From Glutinoglossum americanum (taxonomy: Eukaryota; Ascomycota; Geoglossomycetes; Geoglossales; Geoglossaceae): a stretch of DNA of 64,000 bases. The notes under the pieces were generated by a model. The model was not told the DNA's origin. It was given only the letters and a program-made list of their open reading frames with translations, and made no database searches. Position numbers and translations under genes: made by a program. Of this stretch, positions 45,796 to 56,807 are shown in pieces. The stretch's first letter is position 1. Each line of letters starts with the position of its first letter. The stretch covers positions 18,310 through 82,309 of the forward strand of contig JAGHQL010000121.1 of assembly GCA_020080175.1 (NCBI GenBank). Reading direction: 5' to 3'.

Positions 45796-46235
45796 AGCTG
45801 TGTCACTGGAAATCAAGGGGAAGGAAAAGAGGGTAGGACGGTAAAGGATTATGATATTTTTGGAGGATTAGGTCAATAGTATCTAACAGAGGAGTTGCAG
45901 ACTTGTCCGAGGGGTAGTAGAATAAGGAATAGAAATATTGAAATTGGGCAGTTCAAGAGAAAGAATGACACCTGGTTTCAATGGACGTATAGGAGGGTGA
46001 ACGAGAGGTGTAGTAGAATGAGAGAAGAGAACCAGAAAGCTGGGAGTCTTTGACTCTTCTGGCCTTGATGAGGCTGGGATGTCCATATGTAGTTAGCTTA
46101 AGCGTGAATATTGGTGCGAAGCGCACGGACTATGCCAAGTTTGGGGCTCTGCCATTTCACTGAGCCTCACATTTTTCTGGCATCGGCATCGCACCAATTG
46201 CGCCGTTTTTGACATTTTTAGGAGTTTGCGTCAAT
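45796..46235. promoter_or_regulatory. Divergent promoter region, TFIIE-alpha / PUS1
   Basis: 440 bp between start codons. A second in-frame PUS1 ATG lies at 46209. No named motif recognised. Confidence 0.45.
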
Positions 46236-48114
46236 ATGGATGAGTTGCACAATGCGCAAACCCCTCTTCAGATGTCTGGGAAGTGCTCAAAGGATCTTCC
46301 CGATACAGCTTCCCTCAAGACCGAGCCACGCCCAAACCGCGTTCGTGAGGACGAGAAATCTATATCTCAAAGCAACGGCAAAAAGGGAATGGCGAAGACC
46401 GTGGGAAGAAAGAGGAAAAGAGATGCAGGCCGGGGAGAATGGAGGTGTGGATATACTCCCTTATTGACCATCCTCCCCTCACTGACAGTGGGTTGAGTCG
46501 CAATCTACAAGACAAGAGGGCTCGCAATGATGCACAAAGCAAAGTGGGCGAATCTAGCTTGGTATTCTCAAAAGAGGAGGTCGCGGACGAAGAAAGAAAG
46601 CCTAAGCGCAAAGTCGTAGTTATGATTGGATACTCTGGCAGTGGGTATAAGGGCATGCAGTTGTATGTTTCGGCTGCCAATGTATGTTCGTACCCTTCTG
46701 CTAATCCTCTTTGGTGACAGGAATGTGAAGGAAAGGACTATCGAGGGCGATTTGTTCAATGCCTTTGTAGCCGCTGGTGCGATCTCCAAGGCGAATTCCG
46801 ACGATCCAAAGAAATCTTCGCTCGTACGGTGTGCGCGTACTGACAAGGGCGTCCACGCTGCTGGCAATGTGATTTCCTTGAAACTTATCATCGAGGACAC
46901 GGACATTGTGAGAAGAATCAACGAGAATCTCCCACCTCAGATCAGGGTGTGGGGTATTGAACGCACAAATAACAGTTTCAGCTGCTACCAGCTCTGTGAC
47001 TCCAGGATGTACGAGTATCTAATTCCCACATATTGTTTCCTACCACCATATCCACAGAGCATTCTTGGGAAAAAGGTTAGGGACGATGCGGAAGCGAAGG
47101 GAGATCTAGAAGGTTACCATGCCCGGCAGGAAGAGGTCCTAGATTTCTGGCCCAACGTCGAAAAGAATCAAATTGAGCCCATTCTTTCGTCTCTCGATCC
47201 CGATACCCGGGCCTCTGTCCTACAGCCGACAGATAAGAAGGACCTCCAGCCTGCCACTGATGGTGAAAGACCTCCCCAACACCCTGCCTTACGCAGCATA
47301 AAAGCGGCCTATCTCAACGCCAAAAAATCATACCGGATTGACCCCCGACGCTTACAACGTGTCCGCGACGCTATTGCACTTTACGGTGGTACACACAAAT
47401 TCCACAGCTACACAATTGGGAAAGATCACAGCGACCCCTCCGCCAAGCGTCACATTAAATCTTTTTCTATTTCTGAAGACTCTCCTTTTATTGTTAACGG
47501 TACAGAATGGCTATCGCTGCGCATCCATGGGCAGAGCTTCATGATGCACCAGATCCGGAAAATGGTCGCCATGGCCGCATTATGCGTGCGTACCGGTTGT
47601 CCACTTGAGCGCATCACCGAAAGCTATAACCCAGCGAGCATCAGTATTCCGAAAGCCCCTGGATTGGGACTATTGCTGGTGCAACCGGTGTTCGACACGT
47701 ATAATACACGCGCAGTGAAGGAGCTCCAGCGGGAGAAGATTGACTTTGGGAAGTATGAAGAAGAGATTCAGGAGTTCAAACAGCGAGAGATTTATGATCG
47801 CATCTACAAAGAAGAAAACAGTGACCATGCGTATTACCCCTATCCCCTCTACTACTTAAGCTCGTGTATCCCGCAACAGCTTAGGAGGCTGACGTGTTCT
47901 ATCCTATACCAGGTTTGACGCCTTTTTCACCAATGTCGACAACTTCAGCAAAGACGCTTTCCACTACCTCACCTCAGCCGGTATCCCAAACACCAACCAA
48001 CCACCTTTTGGTAAAACCGGAGCCAAGTTAGCTGAACAAGCTGAGGCGATAGTAGGTTCCGAGTCCGAAGAAGATATTGTGGGAATCCCTGGCCAGTCAT
48101 CGGAAGAGGGCTGA
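46236..48114 (+). CDS. pus1: tRNA pseudouridine synthase PUS1 (TruA family)
   Basis: Four exons: 46236-46444, 46489-46662, 46721-47830, 47913-48114; 564 residues. The Lys/Arg-rich N-terminus suggests nuclear localisation. TruA motifs: VVMIGYSGSGYKGMQL, the catalytic aspartate in CARTDKGVHAAGNVISL, RMYEYLIPTY, the HKFHSYTIGKDHSDPSAKRHIKSF region, and HGQSFMMHQIRKMVAMA. A characteristic fungal insert lies between the two halves of the fold. The enzyme converts uridines in tRNAs, and U2 snRNA in yeast, to pseudouridine. The first intron is only 44 nt, and its acceptor was chosen to keep the frame; an in-frame ATG at 46209 could add nine residues. Confidence 0.94.
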
Positions 48115-48847
48115 GCGGCTTATGGACCCGAGCATTGTTTGGCGATGTGAGGGTGCGGGTGTGCGATTTGTTCTTCAGATGCTCATAGCTAGCCCCGCCC
48201 CTGCGGCTTGGACGGGATGTGACTTAATTATTACCCCGTTTAAGTCTAAACAAAAACACCATTCATGCTACCAACTAGGACCTTTCCCTCCTATTATAAC
48301 CTGCCATACCCCTAATCTGGGACAAGAACTTCAGATTGACTACCCAGGCTTTATCTCCGGGAATCGACGCGGGGACGCTCCTTCAGCTCCAGAGATTTTA
48401 CTCGATGCATACCTGATCTATATGTACCGAAAATGATCCGCTAAACCTGTCCGCAAACCCTTCGAACCCTGGCCGTATCCCAATATATCTGAAGCGCAGC
48501 GTGATCTCTAAAAGGTAGTTGGTGGCACCTCACAGCAAGAGGAGCCACTTATCTCCTTACCCGTGTATATCACCCCAAAAGAACCACTCCTCACTCCCTC
48601 TCACCACGCCAATTTACGTATAGATTAACCCCAGTAATTCCGACATAGAAACAGCATTACTCGTTTAATTCCTACCCCCATCTCCCCCCTCTATCATACA
48701 TAGTTTTCTAGTACTCGTACATTATGCATGCTCTCGCTCACAGACAAAGAGAATCAACTAGACAAAACGCTCTGCCAAAGGGACAGGCTGGACTGGGAGA
48801 CTTCAAGGGGGGGGATAGATACATAATTGTGGCTATCCCTCCTTTTT
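48115..48847. other. Intergenic, convergent PUS1 / EMP47
   Basis: 733 bp. The plus-strand frame at 48077-48436 overlaps the PUS1 end and has no family match. Otherwise nothing seen. Confidence 0.4.
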
Positions 48848-50495
48848 CTATACATACTTCTTCGGTTGCATCTTCAGACGCCGTCTATACACAGTGTAGC
48901 CGACAAAGAGGATGACCTGAGAGAGTAGCACAATAAGGAAGATAACACTCATTCTTGGTGCTGCAGATGCGACGACTGTATGCGATGTTAGCGTATGCCG
49001 TGTACCCAGAGTAAAAGCCCTATCATCAATAGAGATTCAGCGAAAAGGGGAAGAGCTTACTATTGCCCATGGTTTTGGGTAGGTGCACCATCAAACTTGA
49101 GTGGTGGTCCTTCACCGTCTGCTGCAAGGAGCTTAAGTGATCTCTGTAATCCCTTCCCTCGATATCAGCTTTGATGGCGTAAGCTACCCTCTCGATAGTC
49201 TCTATCTTTATATTGAGTTGAGCTAACCGATCGATACTGTTTCGGTTCTTCGATAGCTCTTCGCGACTCTCGGCTGAGACCTGGGATAATTTTAAGGTTT
49301 GATCTTGTATTCTAGATATCATTCTTGTTAATTCGTCGATTTTATTATTCAGCTCGGCAAATTGCTTTGTCTGGGTTTGGTCTTGGGTCTGTTGCTGCCC
49401 TTTATTGTCATCGTTGCTGATGTGTACGTCGGAGTTGACGGCAAAACTGAAGACTTCAAAAGAGTCGGGGTTACTGGCCGAGGCGGCGGTAATGCCAAAA
49501 TAGTAGTCATGAGGTAGCTTAATCTATGAGGTCGTCAATGCCGTGATAACCCACGAGAAATGCGGAATAGCATACGGTATTGCTGGTAAAACACTGCCTA
49601 CCGTCCACATCAAGTCGAAGATGATCGCTAGCTTGTATAAGTTTGACCTCAACAAGGCGCCCGAGATTGCGGTACTGGAAGTCGCAATGGCCAAATGCGA
49701 GCGAGTCCACATTGTGAACTGATTTATAGTCGGTACTACCGTCATTGAGAAGTGCGCGAATACTTCCTCCCTAGAACATACCAATTAGCGGTGATTTCGG
49801 CATGGTATCATAGGAGTCCTCAAGGCCGGTGAGCAACACCTAACCAGCTCTAAGTTTCAAGTCATTTTCCTACATACCTTCCCTCCGTATGCATCAATTA
49901 CCAAAGCTAAGCCGTCAAACTTGTCGATCGTGTATATACTCGATGTTCCAACCCTCATTCGGCCTTCCCTTTCATACCAGATGTGGAGATTCCCATCGCC
50001 TCCTTCGGGCCCATTCACCCGAAACTGGAGACTTGCAGCCCACTCTGGGTGTGTGTTCCTGGAGTAACCACTTAGTAATCACCCCCAGCAGCACTCATGT
50101 TTAGAATCGACCAAACACTAACTTGTTTTCCGTCCATAAGGCTGCCCTTGCATTTCCAGGATATGGCGGTGTCAACACGATACGATCAGAGTGCTATATA
50201 TCAAGTCAATATGAACCCATATCTTGATTGAGGGAGTTAGGTCTGCCTACTATCTTTGGGGGGTATGGCTCTCCCTGAAGATTCCATTCTTTGGGTGGTG
50301 ATGCAAAGTCTGGAGTTATTCTGTGCGGTGAGGAGCTTTGGTCAGTCTGCACGACAGGGTTTAAATCCGGGATGCATACGGTTTTTCATGACCAAAGCTC
50401 AGTTTCGGATCTAGTTTCTGCCCCAGAACTCCAAAAGATACGAGTGCCAGCAAGGCTATATGCCGCAAGCTGCAAATCTTGCATGTCATGGTCAT
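48848..50495 (-). CDS. Legume-lectin-type ER-Golgi cargo receptor (EMP47/ERGIC-53/VIP36 family)
   Basis: Seven exons on the minus strand: 50495-50380, 50320-50251, 50193-50123, 50058-49878, 49770-49576, 49523-49061, 48975-48848; 407 residues. A hydrophobic signal peptide (IALLALVSFGVLG) starts the protein. The L-type lectin domain follows: PPYPGNARAALWTENK, NGPEGGDGNLHIWY, DGLALVIDAYGGK, LAFGHCDFQYRNLGR and YFGITAASASNPDSFEV. A stalk rich in coiled-coil heptads precedes one transmembrane segment near the end (MSVIFLIVLLSQVILFVGY) and a short cytosolic tail ending KKYV, a dilysine ER-retrieval signal. It probably carries glycoproteins from the ER to the Golgi. It is divergent from ALG8. Confidence 0.93.
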
Positions 50496-50881
50496 GTTGA
50501 GTTTAGCGTCTGTACTCCTAACCGGCGATTTGGACAAGCTATGGAGCTATGGGGCTATGAAGCTATAGGGTTCTCCGGCACCTTATAATCCACGCAGTAT
50601 TCTCCGCGCACAAGGCGAGCGGCGGTAAGTGTAAAAACAAGCTACAAGGTCCGGGTGAATATATGAGGTTTGTCAAAAATGCTAATGTGGCCTTTCTGCG
50701 GAGCACGCGTTAAAGGTAAGCAGGGTTTCGCGGGTCAATTATTTGCGCGCTTGAACGATAAAAAACAGCCGCGTCTTGCGACAACCGAGACCCTGATCAC
50801 GTGTAGAGCGTTTTTCAATAAACGCCCCAAGTGCGACACAAGCAAGTGGCCGAAATGTTATAGCGAATCGCAAATGTGTCG
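50496..50881. promoter_or_regulatory. Divergent promoter region, EMP47 / ALG8
   Basis: 386 bp. It contains four 8-bp tandem units (AGCTATGG and variants) at 50537-50568, about 42 bp from the lectin ATG, and an E-box CACGTG at 50798-50803, about 80 bp upstream of the ALG8 ATG. Confidence 0.6.
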
Positions 50882-52846
50882 ATGGCGGAGCTCTATCCCT
50901 CGATAATCCAGACGGCGGTAGTAGCCGCTGCACTCAAGACTCTGTTATTTCCAGCATAGTATGTCTTCCATAGACTCTTGTCCGACAGTGCTAAGTTACG
51001 CAGTAAATCGACTGATTTTGAGGTTCACCGAAACTGGTTGGCAATCACGCACTCACTGCCCGTCAAAGAATGGTATTATGAGGCAAGTTTTACAACGAGG
51101 ATTTTGGAACGAAGGTAGACGAGCTAAACGGCCACCCGCAGAATACATCTGAATGGACCCTCGATTATCCACCATTCTTCGCATGTTTCGAGTGGATATT
51201 ATCCCAATTTGCTCAGTATGTCGACCCAGATATGCTTGACATTAGGAACTTGGGCCACGGCAGCTGGAGAACCGTGTATTTCCAGAGGCTTTCCGTTATC
51301 ATAACTGAATTGGTGCTCATATTTGCGCTGCAATTGTACGCCGTTCTAGTCCCTTTTGTCTCTTTAAATATGACGTTGACCATCACAATTGTTCAGATTC
51401 GTCAGGAGTACTCCACCCCCTACGAAACGGGCAGCTCATGCCGCAGCTCTATCAATTCTCCTCTCACCGGGCCTTCTCATCATCGATCACATTCATTTCC
51501 AGTACAACGGCTTCCTCTACGGGATTCTCCTGCTGTCGTTAATCCTCGCTCGTAAACAGTCCACCTTGTTTCCGAGCGGCCTTCTTTTTGCTACGCTGCT
51601 TTGTTTCAAGCACATATACCTCTACCTCGCGCCGGCATATTTCGTATATCTCCTCCGAGCGTATTGCCTAGGTCCAAGATCTATTTTCCACGTTCGGTTT
51701 GGAAATGTGGTTAAGCTTGGCACCGGTGTTCTAAGCATCTTCGGCGCGGCACTGAGTCCCTTCCTTTATTGGGGACAGGCGGAGCAGCTTTTGAGTAGGC
51801 TATTTCCGTTTTCAAGGGGTTTATGCCATGCCTACTGGGCACCAAATGTCTGGGCGATGTACTCGTTCGCGGACCGCGTTCTGATTTACGGTGAGTGAAC
51901 CCCGCTCCCGCAAGGATATTGCTCTCTCTTGATTCAACGTCTCCATCTGACAGCGGTGTGAAGTTGCGCCAAGGCTTGGCTTGGAGGTCAACGAGGCCGG
52001 GCTTAATAGTGTGACCAGAGGCCTTGTAGGGGACACATCGTTTGCTGTCTTGCCCGAGATTCCGCCAAGAACAACGTTCCTCCTAACTCTCTTCTTCCAA
52101 GTTGTAAGTCTCCAAACTGGTACATTTGGAGCGCCATTAATCGTGCGCAGATATGTCTCATCAAGCTCTTTTTCCAACCAAGCTGGGAGAGGTTTATTGG
52201 AGCTGTAACTCTTTGTGGCTATGCCTCTTTCCTATTTGGATGGCATGTCCACGAGAAGGCAATCTTATTGGTGATCATCCCATTTAGGTAGGCTCCACGG
52301 AAATTACTCCGCATAGCTCAAACTTACAATATCCCACAAGCTTGCTCGCTCTAAGGGATCGCCGCTACCTCGGAGCTTTTCGTCCACTAGCTGTATCGGG
52401 CCATGTATCTCTATTCCCACTACTTTTTACGACCGCTGGTTCGTATAGAAATTCATCGACATGCCATATTCCCTAGAGCTAACGCTGTGAACAGAATTCC
52501 CAATCAAAATCGTCTACACTATCTTCTGGCTGATCCTTTTCCTTCTGGCATTCGACAGGTTGGCTCCAGTGTACAGGACTCCCCCACTTTTGTTGCTATA
52601 AAACTATAATGGTAAATATCTAACATGGCCTCCAGATCAAATCAGACGCGGGTCTTCCTGCTTGATCGCTTTTCTACTTTATACATAACCGTTTCTATCC
52701 CCTTGATTGTCTACTGTTCACTCGTGCACCAGCTCCTATTTGGCAAGAAATATGAGTTTTTACCCCTAATGTTCACGAGCTCTTATTCAGCGGTTGGGGT
52801 GGTGGGGAGTTGGCTTGGGTTTTTGGTGGTTTACTTCACTTCCTAG
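50882..52846 (+). CDS. alg8: ALG8, dolichyl-P-glucose alpha-1,3-glucosyltransferase
   Basis: Nine exons: 50882-50958, 51004-51082, 51142-51335, 51397-51890, 51964-52103, 52151-52287, 52341-52438, 52495-52570, 52636-52846; 501 residues. This GT57/ALG6-ALG8 family polytopic membrane protein has the signature [34 protein letters not shown], the [10 protein letters not shown] loop, and [17 protein letters not shown]. About ten hydrophobic segments are visible. It adds the second glucose to the lipid-linked oligosaccharide in the ER lumen. The second intron uses a GC donor (GAG before GCAAGT), and the fourth uses a GAAG acceptor 11 nt past an upstream CAG; both were chosen because they restore conserved protein. 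The summed exons are an exact multiple of three. Confidence 0.94.
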
Positions 52847-53365
52847 TTTGATGATACCCAATCTATTGTCTATTATGTAGAATATAAGTACCATATAAGA
52901 TTCTAAATTGCAGGTTGTATGTAGCAGTCACGAAGAACATCCAGATTTTAGATTGGATGAAGGTCTAGAAAGCTGACACTTGGGTGTGCAATCGAACTTT
53001 CTAAGCTCCACAAACCCAAAAAATAGCTGTAAAAAGACTTTTAAGATATATAGCACGAAGTATTTATTCCACTTGCAATAGGCCAGCGTTAGGTCTGACG
53101 CCTTTAGAACATCTAATAATTTTCATTCCAAACGCCAGCTCAATGAAACGTAAAATATGATATTACTCAGGTTTGGAATAGTGTGTCCTCCTATGAGTGC
53201 ATTAGCATTCTCAGCCCAAATTAAAGTAAAGGCTAAAGCTGCCCTGCTTACCTCGCGGAGGTACTCCCCAATATCCGCCTGCCGGAATGTAGTAATGCCT
53301 GTAGGTTCTAGTCTTCGTGCTTCCCCAGTCGATCGTGCAGTGACTCCAAAACCCTATTAAAAAAA
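52847..53365. other. Intergenic, convergent ALG8 / NIP7
   Basis: 519 bp. A 67-codon frame (53157-53360) has no recognisable feature. Nothing else seen. Confidence 0.4.
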
Positions 53366-53860
53366 TTAGGGCTCATATTCCATGCCTAAATCCCCTAAAA
53401 TCACCGAGACCAGTCTCACCAAAGGTGTATCATCCATACTATACACCACGACACCCTGGTGCTCCGGGCAATCCTCACTCCACCTCCCCACATGAGCCTT
53501 CACCACGTTCCCTCCATATAGAAACGGCATCTCCCCGTTCGGCTTCACCCACACCTTATACCTAGCATGCGGTGCAATGACATCCAACGCGGTGATGTGC
53601 AACCTAAATTTACCGGTCTTTGTGAATTTCCCTAGACAGGTGCCGAGAGAGAGGAGTCTGTCGCGCGAGACGCTGGTGGCGAGGTTCGCGAGAGAGAGGC
53701 GCACATAATAGACACGGGATTGGTGTAAGCGGAATACGTAGCGGTCTGAAGGGTCGATGGAGGAGGGGGGCGGGGCTACTAGGTGGTTTAGGGAGCGGCC
53801 AGTGTAGTTGGCGAGCTTGGAGAAGAGGGTTTGAGTCTCGGTGTCGGTGAGTGGACGCAT
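53366..53860 (-). CDS. nip7: NIP7, 60S ribosome biogenesis factor
   Basis: This is one exon of 164 residues starting at MRPLTDTETQ, the universally conserved NIP7 start; an in-frame ATG 81 nt upstream (53941) would add 27 non-conserved residues and is not used. Family blocks: LFSKLANYTGRSLNHLV, RVYYVRLSLA, GKFTKTGKFRLHITALD, and the C-terminal PUA domain from ARYKVWVKPNGEMPFLYGGNVVKAHVGR to the VVYSMDDTPLV segment. NIP7 binds pre-60S particles in the nucleolus and takes part in 27S pre-rRNA processing. It is intronless and divergent from NOC3, another 60S assembly factor. Confidence 0.97.
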   Translation of the reverse strand: MRPLTDTETQTLFSKLANYTGRSLNHLVAPPPSSIDPSDRYVFRLHQSRVYYVRLSLANLATSVSRDRLLSLGTCLGKFTKTGKFRLHITALDVIAPHARYKVWVKPNGEMPFLYGGNVVKAHVGRWSEDCPEHQGVVVYSMDDTPLVRLVSVILGDLGMEYEP

Positions 53861-54071
53861 GGTGGGTGTATTCTGGGAGGATTGTTTCGATGTTTTTGAG
53901 GATCTTGGGGACCAAGAAATTTCGAAGGTCGTTAATTTCATAGGGCTGCTAACCCTAATCGGATTCGTGAACCCTTAGCGCGTGGGATTTTAAGCCTCAT
54001 CCTCGAAATTTCCTATTGCGTTATAAAGTTGAGAAACCCTCCGGAGCACAGAGCGAGGCACTATTATTTCA
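53861..54071. promoter_or_regulatory. Compact bidirectional promoter, NIP7 / NOC3
   Basis: Only 211 bp separate the two start codons. It contains a telobox-like AACCCTAA at 53951-53958, plus related ACCCTTAG at 53971-53978 and AAACCCT near 54034. Telobox/Tbf1-type sites are known in promoters of ribosome-related genes of some fungi; function here is inference. Confidence 0.65.
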
Positions 54072-56183
54072 ATGGCACAAATTCCAGCAACTAAGCGCCG
54101 CCGTCTATCCCCTCCGCTGGCCTCTGGGGATAAGGATACCTCTCCATCTACTCTCGAAGCTGATCCGAATGACGATTACCTAGCCAGAGCATCTCGGTGG
54201 GATTTAGAACAGGATTACGAACAGCATCCACGGAAGCTGAGGAAGCAGGAGAAGGAATACACGAGACTGCCAATAAAGACTTCGGAAGGGCGAATTGAGC
54301 AATTGGTGGTTCCGGTGGTGGAAAATGCAGAGGAAGCAGAAAGTTTTTCAGGATTTTCGGAGGATGAGGATGAAGTAGAAGACGAACGGAGCGAGGAGGA
54401 GGTAGGGGCCAAGATTCCACCCAGGCAGCAGGTTATTGAGGCAAAGGAAGAACTAGCTAGAATCGCGGGCCTAATCAACGAAGACCCTGAGGAAAATGTA
54501 GGTCAAAAAGAGACAGGTGTACCGAAGCACAAATTCAGAGATGACTAACGGCTTTTGAAGGCACCATTATTCCGAGTACTAGCACAACTAGCATTATCTA
54601 GAAACATTACGGTCAAGAAGCTAGCCCTAGCCACCCAATTGGCTGTTTACAAGGATGTCATTCCCGGATACCGCATTCGTCCACTCTCAGAGAATGATAC
54701 GACAACAAAGGTCTCCAAGGAGGTCCGGCGACTAAGGAGCTTCGAGCAATCACTCGTTGCAGGTTACCAGAACTATATCCGTGAACTCTCGCGGTTGGCA
54801 AATGCAGGTCGGGGGGACTCCGTTGGAAAGGAAACAGCGAGCTTAGCAAGTGTGGCAATTTCCTGCGCATGTGCACTTCTAGTCGCCGTACCGCATTTCA
54901 ATTTCCGGGGGGAGATCTTAAAGATTCTAGTGGACAAGTTGAGTGGGAGGAGGGTTGATGATGACTTTGTCAAGTGCCGGGAGACGCTCGAGACACTCTT
55001 TCGCAATGACGAGGACGGGACTCCATCACTAGACGCAGTGGCGCTGCTCACGAAAATGATGAAAACAAAACATTATCGCATTGACGAAAGCGTACTAAAT
55101 ACCTTCCTTCACCTCCGGCTGCTCTCAGAATTCTCGTCCAAAGGCTCTCAAAATAGTATCGACCGCCTTGACGACCTCAGCAACAATATCCACGGCAAAA
55201 AGAAGCTGAAAGAAAAAAAGCAGTTCCGCACGAAGGCACAACGCAAAGTAGAGAAGGCACGGAAGGCTGTCGAGAAGGAGTTCAAGGAAGCAGATGCTAC
55301 AGTCAGCCACGAAGAGCGAGACCGCATGCAGGCAGAGACTCTGAAACTGGTCTTCGTCACCTATTTCCGCATTCTCAAGGCTCGGACCCCACGTCTAATG
55401 GGCGCGGTATTGGAAGGATTAGCGAAATATGCCCACTTGATCAATCAAGATTTCTTCGGAGACCTTCTAGAGGCACTCAAAGACCTCATCGGCCACGCCG
55501 AATCCACCGACCCAACAGAAAGCGAGGACCTCGACGGGCATGCGGACGAGGCTGGCGACACCGCCCAAAGAAATGCTGTCCGTGAATCTCTCCTCTGCAT
55601 CATTACCGCCTTCGCCCTCCTCCACGGCCAAGATACCTCCAACACAGGCCTCAATCTCGACCTGAACTTCTTCACAACCCACCTTTACCGAACCCTGCAC
55701 ACCCTCTCCCTCGACCCTTCCCTCGAACTCTCCCCTAAGTCCCTCCACCCCCCAGACCCCACCCAATCCCCCCTCCCCCCAAAACACAAAGTCAACATCG
55801 CCACAACCACAATCCTCCTCCTCCGCTCCCTAACCTACATCCTCCTCCCCTCGCTCAACACCCGCGCCGTGCCCCCCATCCGCATCGCGGCGTTCACGAA
55901 ACAACTCATGACCACGTCTCTACAGCTCCCCGAGAAATCGTCCGTCGCGATGCTCGCGCTCATGACCAAGGCCGCGAAGGTGCATGGGAGGAAGATGGCG
56001 GGGCTGTGGAATTCGGAGGAGAGGAGGGGGGATGGAGTGTTTGATCCGCTGAGGGGTGAGGTTGAGGGGTGTAATCCGTATGCGAGCACGGTGTGGGAGG
56101 GGGAGATTTTGAGGAGGCATTATTGCCCCGGGGTCAGGGAGGGGGTCAAAGTTTTGGAGGGGGTTATTAGGGGTGTAAATTAG
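54072..56183 (+). CDS. noc3: NOC3, nucleolar complex-associated protein
   Basis: Two exons, 54072-54497 and 54561-56183, give 682 residues. The 63-nt intron (GTAGGT donor, GACTAAC branch) contains a stop codon, and splicing gives NEDPEEN joined to APLFRVLAQLA. The N-terminus is basic then acidic. Conserved blocks: KKLALATQLAVYKDVIPGYRIRPL, the SKEVRRLRSFEQSLVAGYQNYI helix, CALLVAVPHFNFR, and a lysine-rich segment KKKLKEKKQFRTKAQRKVEK. The C-terminal half includes the CBF/Mak21-like repeat region with LILLRSL-type helices and ends near GCNPYASTVWE. Noc3 with Noc2 moves pre-60S particles from nucleolus to nucleoplasm and has also been linked to replication licensing in yeast. Confidence 0.94.
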
Positions 56184-56807
56184 AGATTGCCGTGTGTGTA
56201 TGGGGGGGGTAGTCCCTTGGATAATAGATAGCCTATCATGATCAATTCGCGTTTAAATTCGCGATATTTTATGAGCGGATATTTCACACACACCCCCCCC
56301 CTCCCCACAAGCAACAGACGCATCCTCACGGAGCCTGCTTACATCCACATGAAGTGCGCTCGCTCGGATCCATATGAGTCTGGCCGGAAAGAAAAACATC
56401 GTTGGGTTGTCGAGCCTTTTCGGGGTTGGAGATTGCTGGGTGTGTTGCGCCTGTCGTTATTAAAAAAGGAGGAATAGACAAATGGTGAGGGCTGGTTGGA
56501 ATTTAGGCGGCTTTCTGTAAGTCAAGTTCCTACCCTTTCGTGTGGAATTTCTTCTAATATAAATGACGTTTACAGTATCGGGTTTGATGGCTATTCTGGC
56601 TTGATTGGGCGATTCTGTTGTTGGGACGGTAGGAGGGTAGAGAGAGTGAGGCTCCTGTGTTGTGGTGTAAATCGCCACCGGCGAAGAGAGTTGTTAAATG
56701 TACGCTACTACAGTCGACTGCTGACTAGAATATTAATTACCTTTGCTCGATAGCTACTCCCGCCCATCTATTATTTGTATACAAGCCTTGTGAACCCTGA
56801 CTCATGA
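56184..56807. other. Intergenic, convergent NOC3 / CBP3
   Basis: 624 bp with several poly-C and poly-G stretches (for example near 56290-56300). No gene recognised. Confidence 0.4.

Noticed and set aside
53861-53941. Upstream in-frame ATG extending NIP7 by 27 residues
   Set aside because: NIP7 proteins begin at MRPLT; the extension is not conserved and lies in the short shared promoter.
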